Source: an uncultured Bacilli bacterium
GTDB taxonomy: Bacteria; Bacillota_I; Bacilli_A; RF39; UBA660
DNA: 20,056 nucleotides
Direction of reading: 5' to 3'
NCBI GenBank assembly: GCA_944364005.1
Contig: CALVVW010000027.1
Span: 1 to 20,056, forward strand
The notes under the pieces are model-generated. The model did no database searches. It worked only from the letters and a program-made list of their open reading frames with translations, and was not told the origin of the DNA. A program made the translations under genes and the position numbers. Every line of letters begins with the position of its first letter. Within the stretch, counting starts at the first letter, position 1. Below, in pieces: positions 6,519 through 14,625 of the stretch.

Positions 6519-7889
6519 ATGTTTGAAAATCAGAAAATATTAATTTTAGGTTTTGCTAGAAGTGGTTATGAAGCTGCGAAGGTTTTAGCTAAAAGAGGTA
6601 ATGAAGTTATTTTAAATGATGCTAAAAAAGAAGAAGAGTTAGATCAGGATAAAATACAAGAATTAAACGATTTGGGAGTTCAGTTCGTTTTTGGTTCTCA
6701 TCCTGATGATTTGTTAGATTCTTCTTTTGATTATTTGATTAAAAATCCTGGTGTACCTATTCATCATAAATATGTATTAAAAGCAAGAGAACTTCATGTG
6801 GAAGTTATTAACGAAGTAGAAATGGCGTATCGTTTGTTTCCTAAAAATGTTACTTTAATTGGTATTACTGGTACGAATGGTAAAACTACTACTACCTCTT
6901 TAACTTATGAAATTGTAAAGAGAGCCTTAGGAGATAGAGCATTTCTTGCTGGAAATATAGGGTATCCTTTATCTAGTATTTTAAATGATTTAAAAGAAGG
7001 GGATACAGTTGTGATGGAAGTTTCTTGTCAACAACTTGAAAATTTATCTACCTTTCATCCCTCTATTGCGGTTATGACAAATTTAAGTCCTGCCCATGTT
7101 GACTTCTTTGGTTCTTATGATGCTTATAAAAAAGTAAAAGCTAAATTGTTTCAAAATCAAACTAAAGATGATGTTGCGATACTAAATATTGAAAATGGTG
7201 ATGTGTTAGAAGAGACTAAAAATATTTTATCTACCACTAAATATTTTTCTAGTAAGCATACTATTAACGGGTGCTATTTAGAGGGACGAGATATTTATTA
7301 TTATGGTGAGAAAGTATTAAGTCGTGATGATATCTTTATTGCAGGAATACATAATGTAGAAAATGTTATGGCTGCGATTATGGTAGCGAAAGAACTTCAT
7401 ATTTCTAATGATATTATTTTAGATGTTGTACGTAATTTTACAGGGGTAGAACATCGCTTGGAGTATGTTGACACTGTGGAAGGACGTAAGTTTTATAATG
7501 ATACTGAAGCTACGAATATTAAGTGTACTCAGATTGCTTTATCTTCTTTTGATGAGCCAGTAATTTTAATTTTAGGGGGATTAGAACGAGGACAAGATTT
7601 TTCTCAATTATCTTCTTACATAAATCATGTAAAATGTATTATTGGTATTGGAGAATGTCGTAATAGAGTTGTTGATTTTGGAAAGAGTGTAGGTATTCCT
7701 ACTTATAGTTATGAGTTTTTAAAAGATGGATTTCAAAAATGCTATCAGGAGTCTAGTTCTGGAGATGTCATTTTATTGAGTCCTGCTTCTGCTAGCTGGG
7801 ATCAGTATAAGGAATGTGAGATTCGTGGAGCAGAGTTTAAAAAATATGTTTTCGATTTAAAAAAAGATGTGCTAGATAATAATTCGTGA
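6519..7889 (+). CDS. murD: UDP-N-acetylmuramoyl-L-alanine:D-glutamate ligase
   Basis: MurD adds D-Glu to UDP-MurNAc-L-Ala in the cytoplasm using ATP. The 456-residue length is right. The N-terminal Rossmann domain starts L-I-L-G-F-A-R-S-G; the ATP loop is G-T-N-G-K-T-T (118-124). H193 and K207 match the conserved His and the carbamylated Lys (four residues after Y203). S-P-A-S-A-S-W-D-Q-Y-K near the C-terminus matches the usual S-P-A-C-A-S-x-D-x-x-K. Two conserved spots differ: the usual E-L-S-S-F-Q-L reads E-V-S-C-Q-Q-L (167-173), and N-D-S-K-A-T-N reads N-D-T-E-A-T-N, with Glu at residue 330 in place of Lys. The frame is intact and the gene looks active. eno follows after a short gap, with its own -10-like sequence. 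Confidence 0.93.
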   Translation: MFENQKILILGFARSGYEAAKVLAKRGNEVILNDAKKEEELDQDKIQELNDLGVQFVFGSHPDDLLDSSFDYLIKNPGVPIHHKYVLKARELHVEVINEVEMAYRLFPKNVTLIGITGTNGKTTTTSLTYEIVKRALGDRAFLAGNIGYPLSSILNDLKEGDTVVMEVSCQQLENLSTFHPSIAVMTNLSPAHVDFFGSYDAYKKVKAKLFQNQTKDDVAILNIENGDVLEETKNILSTTKYFSSKHTINGCYLEGRDIYYYGEKVLSRDDIFIAGIHNVENVMAAIMVAKELHISNDIILDVVRNFTGVEHRLEYVDTVEGRKFYNDTEATNIKCTQIALSSFDEPVILILGGLERGQDFSQLSSYINHVKCIIGIGECRNRVVDFGKSVGIPTYSYEFLKDGFQKCYQESSSGDVILLSPASASWDQYKECEIRGAEFKKYVFDLKKDVLDNNS

Positions 7890-9140
<1,251 letters not shown>

Positions 9141-9148
9141 TCAATAAT

Positions 9149-9178
9149 ACCTTATCGAATGATAAGGTGTTTTTTTTC
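9149..9178 (+). terminator. Intrinsic terminator after eno
   Basis: An 8-bp stem (ACCTTATC 9149-9156, GATAAGGT 9161-9168) with a GAAT loop is followed by GT and eight T residues. Confidence 0.9.
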
Positions 9179-9207
9179 TTGTGATTATTTATGGTGTTTG
9201 TTATAAT
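9179..9207 (+). promoter_or_regulatory. Promoter of the lipoprotein gene
   Basis: TTGTGA (9179-9184), a 17-nt spacer and a consensus TATAAT (9202-9207) start right at the end of the eno terminator T-tract. Confidence 0.6.
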
Positions 9208-9232
9208 ATATAACTGTTAAGAGGGGATGATT

Positions 9233-10846
9233 ATGCAGAAAAATTACAGGTTAAAGTCATTTGTTTTTTCTAGTATTTTTTCTTTTTTACTTACTGGTTG
9301 TCTTTCTAGTGAAGATAACCAGTTTTATCCTTTGGAAGAACAATCTATAAATACCAAAGATGATTTATCTAACGAATTTGATTATGCTAATTATTTTGAT
9401 TCTATTGATGTTACGTACCGTAATTTTCAATTTTATATTTCTGATGATGCAATATTAGATATTGTAAGTAGTGCTAAGACTAAAAAGGAATGTTCTTTTG
9501 TTTTTGATGGGAATATTTCTAAATTAAAAGAAAAGATTCAAAATAATTCTTTACAGTATGTTAGTAATCATGGCGAATATATTTCAATATTTTTAGATTA
9601 TTCTAGTGATTCTCTATTACGAGAAATTCAGCATGCTTGTACTAGTGCTTTTGATATAGCTTTAGAAAATTTAATTACTAATGCTACTAATAATTTAGAT
9701 GAAGACATCTGTCATATACAAACATTTAGTATTGTTTTGGGAGATACTTCTCAGGTTGAGGATAAAAATCAGTCTAGATTTGAAGTTGGAGTTATTCCAG
9801 CTATTAATGATGAAGATGAAAACTTAATTATTTTAGATTATCCTTCTATTGTTGAAGCTTGTCAAAATGCATCTTATTATGATGTTGTTGATGCTATTAC
9901 TTTAACTTTGGAGCATGAATTAAATCACTGTAGACAAGATTCTTGTTCTTGTCGAATGAATGCTTCTCAACAATATCAATCCATTGATTATAATAGTCCC
10001 TTTGTTAGTTTCCTTACTGAGGCTTCTGCTGAGTCAGAATTATATAATTTAGAAAAGGTAGGAGATGTTGACGATGCGACTACTTATAATTATTCTTATA
10101 TTTCTGAGAGAGAATCAGAATCTTTATTATGGTTGCTTTCATTATTTCGAGAAGATGTTACTATTTCTGATTATTATAATGCCATTTTTGATTCTGATTT
10201 AGAGCAATTTTATCATTATTTTGGACTTGAAACGGAAGAAGATTATTCAGATTTTTATCATATTTTATATGCTATTGATTCTTCTTATGGTAGAACCTCT
10301 TTTCTTTTTGATTATTATGATAAACCTTCTATTAGTGGTAATGAGAGTAAAGAAGCTATAGGGTATGCTTATAGCAATGACATTTTTAATAAAGTTCTTG
10401 CTGATATGGTAGAGTATACTAAAAGTCATAATGATTTTTCTTGGGAAAAGAATTTAGCTTTGTTTTATACTGTAAAATTGATTGTATTAAACCATGCTTA
10501 TGAATCTGAAAAGTTAGAAGATGGTAGTTATCGTTATATTTTTGATTCCGATTTTTCTCAGTCCTTTTGGAATTCTAATTTGAAATATATGGAGTTTTTA
10601 AGTAATCATTATGAATTAGATATGGATGTACTTGTTGAAGAAGAGCAAGGTATATATGATAATATTGTTTCTTTTATGGATTATTATTGTGATGGATATG
10701 ATATTTCTTTATATGATGAAGTATCTCAGTCATTATTGGATAAGTTTCCGTTGCTTCAGCCTATTTTGTTTTCTTCTACTATTTCTGATAGTGTTTATGA
10801 TAGTTTTGTTAAAGAAAATAATTTTTCTTATCAGAAAGTAAAATAG
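9233..10846 (+). CDS. Putative surface lipoprotein with HEXXH zinc-peptidase motif
   Basis: I do not recognise the family. The ATG at 9233 follows GAGGGG (9221-9226) at good spacing; an ATG at 9227 abuts that site. The 537-residue protein starts with a basic n-region, a hydrophobic stretch and the lipobox L20-T21-G22-C23, so it should be lipidated at C23 and anchored outside the membrane. H228-E229-L230-N231-H232 within a predicted helix is an HEXXH zinc motif. T-E-A-S-A-E follows, with E263 31 residues after H232, placed like the third ligand of gluzincin peptidases. Three cysteines (C233, C238, C240) directly follow the motif. The remainder is rich in Asp, Ser, Tyr and Phe. It is a single-gene unit with its own promoter; no clear terminator is seen. 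A zinc endopeptidase role is inference; a non-catalytic relative is possible. Confidence 0.7.
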   Translation: MQKNYRLKSFVFSSIFSFLLTGCLSSEDNQFYPLEEQSINTKDDLSNEFDYANYFDSIDVTYRNFQFYISDDAILDIVSSAKTKKECSFVFDGNISKLKEKIQNNSLQYVSNHGEYISIFLDYSSDSLLREIQHACTSAFDIALENLITNATNNLDEDICHIQTFSIVLGDTSQVEDKNQSRFEVGVIPAINDEDENLIILDYPSIVEACQNASYYDVVDAITLTLEHELNHCRQDSCSCRMNASQQYQSIDYNSPFVSFLTEASAESELYNLEKVGDVDDATTYNYSYISERESESLLWLLSLFREDVTISDYYNAIFDSDLEQFYHYFGLETEEDYSDFYHILYAIDSSYGRTSFLFDYYDKPSISGNESKEAIGYAYSNDIFNKVLADMVEYTKSHNDFSWEKNLALFYTVKLIVLNHAYESEKLEDGSYRYIFDSDFSQSFWNSNLKYMEFLSNHYELDMDVLVEEEQGIYDNIVSFMDYYCDGYDISLYDEVSQSLLDKFPLLQPILFSSTISDSVYDSFVKENNFSYQKVK

Positions 10847-10858
10847 TATGTTAAAATA

Positions 10859-10887
10859 TTGACTTTTTTATTAAAATAGTTTATTTT
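10859..10887 (+). promoter_or_regulatory. Promoter of the proS T-box operon
   Basis: TTGACT (10859-10864), a 17-nt spacer and TATTTT (10882-10887) precede the T-box leader. An AT-only inverted repeat, TTAAAATA (10871-10878) and TATTTTAA (10882-10889), overlaps the -10 box. Confidence 0.55.
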
Positions 10888-10894
10888 AAGTGTA

Positions 10895-11092
10895 TCTGTT
10901 AAAACCAAAAGAAAGACCATAATGTAGTTAGCTCTTATATCAGTGATTTGAGGATAGTGTGAACTCAATTATAACCTAATTATATTCCTACCTTTCTGGT
11001 GAAGTTTTACTTCCGGTGTTCTTACATCGTTAAATAATTAAGTAATAAAGGATGGTACCGTGCATAAGCACTCCTTTGGTATCATCTTTTTT
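10895..11092 (+). promoter_or_regulatory. T-box riboswitch, proline-specific
   Basis: T-box leaders sense uncharged tRNA and permit transcription of a synthetase gene. The antiterminator is clear: AAAGGA (11047-11052) pairs with TCCTTT (11072-11077), enclosing the 7-nt bulge TGGTACC (11053-11059) and a GTGC/GCAC helix with an ATAA loop. TGGT in the bulge can pair with a tRNA 3' end of ACCA, as expected for tRNA-Pro with A73. The competing terminator pairs GATGGTACC (11051-11059) with GGTATCATC (11078-11086) and ends in a T-run at 11087-11092. In Stem I, TTGAG/CTCAA closes the distal part with the typical GTGTGAA. The candidate specifier is CCT (Pro) at 10975-10977, with another CCT at 10987-10989. 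A GAAG/CTTC hairpin near 11000-11013 fits Stem III. Confidence 0.92.
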
Positions 11093-11107
11093 ATTAGGAG
11101 GGAATTT

Positions 11108-12520
11108 ATGAAAAATGAAGCTATTACAAGTAGAGATGTTGATTTTGCGAAATGGTATACTGATGTAGTAAAAGCTGCTAAGCTTTGTGATTATTCTAAT
11201 GTAAAGGGATGTATGGTAATTGAGCCTAATGGATATGCTATTTGGGAGAAGATGCAGGGTGTTTTAGATCAAATGCTTAAAGAAACAGGTCATCAGAATG
11301 TTTATATGCCATTATTGATACCAGAAAATCTATTAAAGAAGGAAGGAGAATTAATTGAGGGATTTGCTCCTGAAGTTGCCTGGGTAACACATGGTGGATC
11401 TAAAGAATTAGAAGAAAGGCTTTGTGTTAGGCCGACTAGTGAGACTTTATTTAGTGATTATTATAGTAGTGTTGTAAAGTCTTATAGAGATTTACCAATG
11501 AAGTATAATCAATGGTGCAGTGTTATGCGCTGGGAGAAGACTACAAGACCTTTTTTAAGAAGTAGAGAGTTTTTATGGCAAGAAGGTCATACTGTTCACG
11601 CTACACAGGAAGAAGCAGAAGCGGAGACTAGATTAATGTTAAATATTTATAAAAAGTTTTTTGAAGATTATTTGGCTATTCCTGTCATTACTGGTCGTAA
11701 GACAGAAAAAGAAAAATTTGCTGGAGCAGAGTATTCTTTAACGATTGAAGCGCTTATGTATAATGGTGTTGCCTTACAGTCTGGTACAAGTCATTACTTT
11801 GGTCAGAAGTTTTCTAAAGCTTATGATATTAGTTTTACGAATAAAGAAAATCAATTGGAGTATGCTTATCAAACTTCCTGGGGTGTTACTACGAGAATGA
11901 TTGGAGCTTTAATTATGGTTCATAGTGATGATTTTGGATTAGTATTACCTCCAAAGATTGCACCAAGACAAGTAGTTATTGTTCCTATTGGTGATGTTGA
12001 TGATAAAGTTAATGAAGTTTATCAGGCTTTACGAGATAGTCATATTTCTGTATATGTTGATGATTCTAAGAAGTCTCCTGGCTTTAAGTTTAAGGAAACG
12101 GAAGTAAATGGTATTCCTATTAGAATTGAAATTGGTGAGAGAGATTTAAAAAGGGATGTGTTTACTGTTGCTAGACGCGATACGCAGGAAAAGATGGAAG
12201 TTTCTGCGGATATAGATATTGCAAGTTATGTTTTAGAGTTAATGGATAATATTCAAAGTAATTTATTTATTAGAGCGAGAAAAAGACGAGATAAAATGAC
12301 GTATGAAGCTCAGACAGTGGGTGAGATGAGAGAGATTATTGAAAATCACCCGGGATTTATTATTGCCGACTGGTGTGGTGATCAAGCATGTGAAGAAGCT
12401 CTTAAAGAAGTTGGTGGTTTAAAATCTAGATGTATTTTAGAAGGAGAATCTGCTACTCATAAATGTGTTGTTTGCGGTCGAGATGCTAAACATAAGGTTG
12501 TTTGGGGAATTCAATATTAA
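11108..12520 (+). CDS. proS: Prolyl-tRNA synthetase, archaeal/eukaryotic type
   Basis: This class II enzyme charges tRNA-Pro. The ATG at 11108 follows AGGAGGG (11096-11102) and gives 470 residues; an upstream in-frame start at 11060 would lie inside the T-box antiterminator. The short form without an inserted editing domain, with R-P-T-S-E (108-112), motif 2 R-W-E-K-T-T-R-P-F-L-R-S-R-E-F (141-155), H-S-D-D-F-G-L-V-L-P-P in the motif 3 region, and a C-terminal Cys-containing domain (W-C-G-D-Q-A-C and C-V-V-C-G), marks the archaeal/eukaryotic-like type found in some bacteria. All core motifs look intact. It is the first gene after the Pro T-box and lies 31 nt before a second ProRS of the bacterial type. 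Why both are kept is unclear. Confidence 0.95.
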   Translation: MKNEAITSRDVDFAKWYTDVVKAAKLCDYSNVKGCMVIEPNGYAIWEKMQGVLDQMLKETGHQNVYMPLLIPENLLKKEGELIEGFAPEVAWVTHGGSKELEERLCVRPTSETLFSDYYSSVVKSYRDLPMKYNQWCSVMRWEKTTRPFLRSREFLWQEGHTVHATQEEAEAETRLMLNIYKKFFEDYLAIPVITGRKTEKEKFAGAEYSLTIEALMYNGVALQSGTSHYFGQKFSKAYDISFTNKENQLEYAYQTSWGVTTRMIGALIMVHSDDFGLVLPPKIAPRQVVIVPIGDVDDKVNEVYQALRDSHISVYVDDSKKSPGFKFKETEVNGIPIRIEIGERDLKRDVFTVARRDTQEKMEVSADIDIASYVLELMDNIQSNLFIRARKRRDKMTYEAQTVGEMREIIENHPGFIIADWCGDQACEEALKEVGGLKSRCILEGESATHKCVVCGRDAKHKVVWGIQY

Positions 12521-12551
12521 TTTTGTATTTATTTTTAGTTAGGAGGATATT

Positions 12552-14231
12552 ATGAGGTTACAAGGAAATTATTTTTTTACACAGAAAGAGGATGTTAAAG
12601 ATGAGGAGTCTGTTAGTGCTAATTTGTTAGTACGTGCTGGGATGATTAAGAAAGTTGGTAGTGGAATTTATACTTTTTTGCCATTAGGACTTCGGGTTTT
12701 AAAAAAAATAGAAAATATTATACGGGAAGAGATGGATGCAATTTCTTCTAATGAACTTGTGATGCCAAGTATTCTTCCTGAAGAGGTTTATGCAAAAAGC
12801 GGGAGACTAGATGCATTTGGCGATGATATGTTTCGTTTGGCTGATCGTTATGGCAGACGTTATGTATTAGGTCCTACTCATGAAGAGATGTTTGTAGAAG
12901 TTGCTAAGGATGTAATTCAGTCTCATAAAGATATGCCAGTTAGTTTATATCAGATTGCTAATAAATATCGTGATGAACCAAGAAGTAGATATGGTTTAAT
13001 TCGTACAAGAGAGTTTATAATGAAGGATGCTTATACGTTTGATAAAGATGAAGAGGCACTTTCTAAATCATATCAGGCAATGTTTGATGCCTATCATAAG
13101 ATATTTCAACGTATAGGACTTGATTATGAAGTTGTTCGGGCTGATACAGGTGCCATGGGAGGAAGCTTGTCAGAAGAGTTTCAAGCAGTTTGTGATATTG
13201 GGGAAGATACCTTAGTTATTTGCGATGATTGTTGTTATGCTACCAATATTGAAGTTTGTGAATGTAAGAGTTCAGCTTCTATAGATAGTCAAGAAGAGTT
13301 ATCTAAAGAATTGTTTTATACTCCTAGCGCAGGAACGATAGAAGAATTAAGTCAAAAATATGAAATTTCATCTGATATATTAGTTAAGACCTTATTATAT
13401 AAAGTGGATGGTAAGTTTTATGCCTTTTTAATTCGTGGAGACCGGGAATTAAATGAGACAAAGGTATCTAAATTATTACAAGCAAAGGAAGTGGTTATGG
13501 CAACACCTGTTGAGGATGAAGAAATTACTCATGCTAAAGTAGGATTTGCTGGCCCTATTGGATTAGATATTCCTATTATTATGGATTATGAAATTTTATC
13601 TATGAAAAATTTTGTGGTCGGAGCAAATAAGACGGATTACCATTATATTCATGTTAATTTATCGGATTTTAAATATGATATGGTTGCTGATATTCGTATG
13701 GTTAGTGAAGCAGATGTATGTCCACATTGTGGTGGTAAACTTAAGTTTAAGAAAGGAATTGAAGTAGGAAATACTTTTAAACTTGGTACTAAATATTCGG
13801 AGGCTTTAGGATTATATTATACAGATGAAGATAATCAATTAAAACCTGTTGTCATGGGATGTTATGGTATTGGTGTTGCTAGAGTTTTGGCTGCTTATGT
13901 GGAGCAACATCATGATGATGCTGGTATTATCTTTTCGCGGGAAATAGCTCCTTATGAAATTTCTATTGTTATTGTTAATATGAAAGATCAAGAACAAGTT
14001 TCTTTAGCAGAAGAGATGTATCAAGAACTGCTTGCTCAAGGTAGAAGTGTTTTGTTAGATGACCGTAATTTGCGAGCAGGTGTTAAATTTAAAGATATGG
14101 ATTTAATTGGTATCCCTATACGTATTACTGTTGGAAGAGGTGCGAGTGAAGGTATCGTTGAGATAAAAAATCGGGATTCCTCTGATATAGTAGAAGTAAA
14201 TAGGAATCAAGTGTTAAATTTTATTCGTTAA
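12552..14231 (+). CDS. proS: Prolyl-tRNA synthetase, bacterial type with editing domain
   Basis: A second, non-homologous-in-architecture ProRS. Its 559 residues match bacterial enzymes such as that of Bacillus. T-F-L-P-L-G-L-R (41-48) lies in motif 1, with G-P-T-H-E-E (107-112), motif 2 R-D-E-P-R-S-R-Y-G-L-I-R-T-R-E-F (140-155) and motif 3 G-C-Y-G-I-G-V-A-R (436-444). Between motifs 2 and 3, about residues 225-395, is the YbaK-like INS domain with V-K-T-L-L-Y-K and R-G-D-R-E-L-N-E, which in this family removes Ala wrongly attached to tRNA-Pro. It follows the archaeal-type ProRS after 31 nt with an AGGAGG site (12541-12546) and no terminator between, so the same T-box should control both. Active-site and editing motifs appear intact; neither copy is decaying. 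Confidence 0.95.
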   Translation: MRLQGNYFFTQKEDVKDEESVSANLLVRAGMIKKVGSGIYTFLPLGLRVLKKIENIIREEMDAISSNELVMPSILPEEVYAKSGRLDAFGDDMFRLADRYGRRYVLGPTHEEMFVEVAKDVIQSHKDMPVSLYQIANKYRDEPRSRYGLIRTREFIMKDAYTFDKDEEALSKSYQAMFDAYHKIFQRIGLDYEVVRADTGAMGGSLSEEFQAVCDIGEDTLVICDDCCYATNIEVCECKSSASIDSQEELSKELFYTPSAGTIEELSQKYEISSDILVKTLLYKVDGKFYAFLIRGDRELNETKVSKLLQAKEVVMATPVEDEEITHAKVGFAGPIGLDIPIIMDYEILSMKNFVVGANKTDYHYIHVNLSDFKYDMVADIRMVSEADVCPHCGGKLKFKKGIEVGNTFKLGTKYSEALGLYYTDEDNQLKPVVMGCYGIGVARVLAAYVEQHHDDAGIIFSREIAPYEISIVIVNMKDQEQVSLAEEMYQELLAQGRSVLLDDRNLRAGVKFKDMDLIGIPIRITVGRGASEGIVEIKNRDSSDIVEVNRNQVLNFIR

Positions 14232-14266
14232 TATTGTCTAATGTTTATAAAACTGTGATTGTTTAG

Positions 14267-14295
14267 TTGCATTCTTTATTAAAGTATGGTATCAT
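14267..14295 (+). promoter_or_regulatory. Putative secG promoter
   Basis: TTGCAT (14267-14272), a 17-nt spacer and TATCAT (14290-14295) with an extended TG at 14287-14288 precede secG. No terminator is seen between proS and this promoter. Confidence 0.55.
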
Positions 14296-14321
14296 ATTGG
14301 TATTGTTAACGGAGGTGTGCG

Positions 14322-14537
14322 ATGGAAACAGCGCTCTTAATTATTTCGATTTTATTAATTGTGATTGTACTTTTACAAAGTAGTAAAGCAGAAGGTGCAG
14401 CACAAATTATTTCAGGAAATACTTCTGAATTATTTAGTCATCGTAAAGAAAGAGGATCTGAACTTTTTATTAGTCGTCTTACTTTAGTATTAGGATTAGC
14501 GTTTTTTGCAATTTGTTTAATATCTATGTTTGTTTAG
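14322..14537 (+). CDS. secG: Preprotein translocase subunit SecG
   Basis: SecG is the small accessory subunit of the SecYEG channel. The 71-residue protein has two hydrophobic segments (about 3-19 and 50-71) joined by a polar loop with the family's V-L-L-Q-S-S-K-A-E-G pattern (15-25) and R-G-S-E-L-F-I-S-R-L-T before the second span. GGAGGTG (14311-14317) fixes the ATG. The secG-rnr-smpB neighbourhood is common in Bacilli, which supports the call. Here secG is a separate unit with its own promoter and a terminator that starts within its stop codon. Confidence 0.95.
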   Translation: METALLIISILLIVIVLLQSSKAEGAAQIISGNTSELFSHRKERGSELFISRLTLVLGLAFFAICLISMFV

Positions 14538-14559
14538 ACTCAGTAATTGAGTCTTTTTT
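14536..14559 (+). terminator. Intrinsic terminator after secG
   Basis: A 7-bp stem (AGACTCA 14536-14542, TGAGTCT 14548-14554) with a 5-nt loop is followed by TTTTT. The secG TAG stop (14535-14537) overlaps the first stem bases. Confidence 0.85.
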
Positions 14560-14599
14560 CTTTCTATAAAAAATTCTAGTGTTAATGATAAAAATACAG

Positions 14600-14605
14600 T
14601 ATAAT
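14600..14605 (+). promoter_or_regulatory. Candidate -10 box for rnr
   Basis: A consensus TATAAT lies 20 nt before the rnr start, downstream of the secG terminator. No good -35 hexamer is seen at the usual distance. Confidence 0.5.
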
Positions 14606-14625
14606 AAAGATAGAAGGTGATACTA

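Noticed and set aside
11060..11107. Upstream in-frame start for the first ProRS
   Set aside because: It lies inside the T-box antiterminator and terminator; ATG at 11108 follows AGGAGGG.
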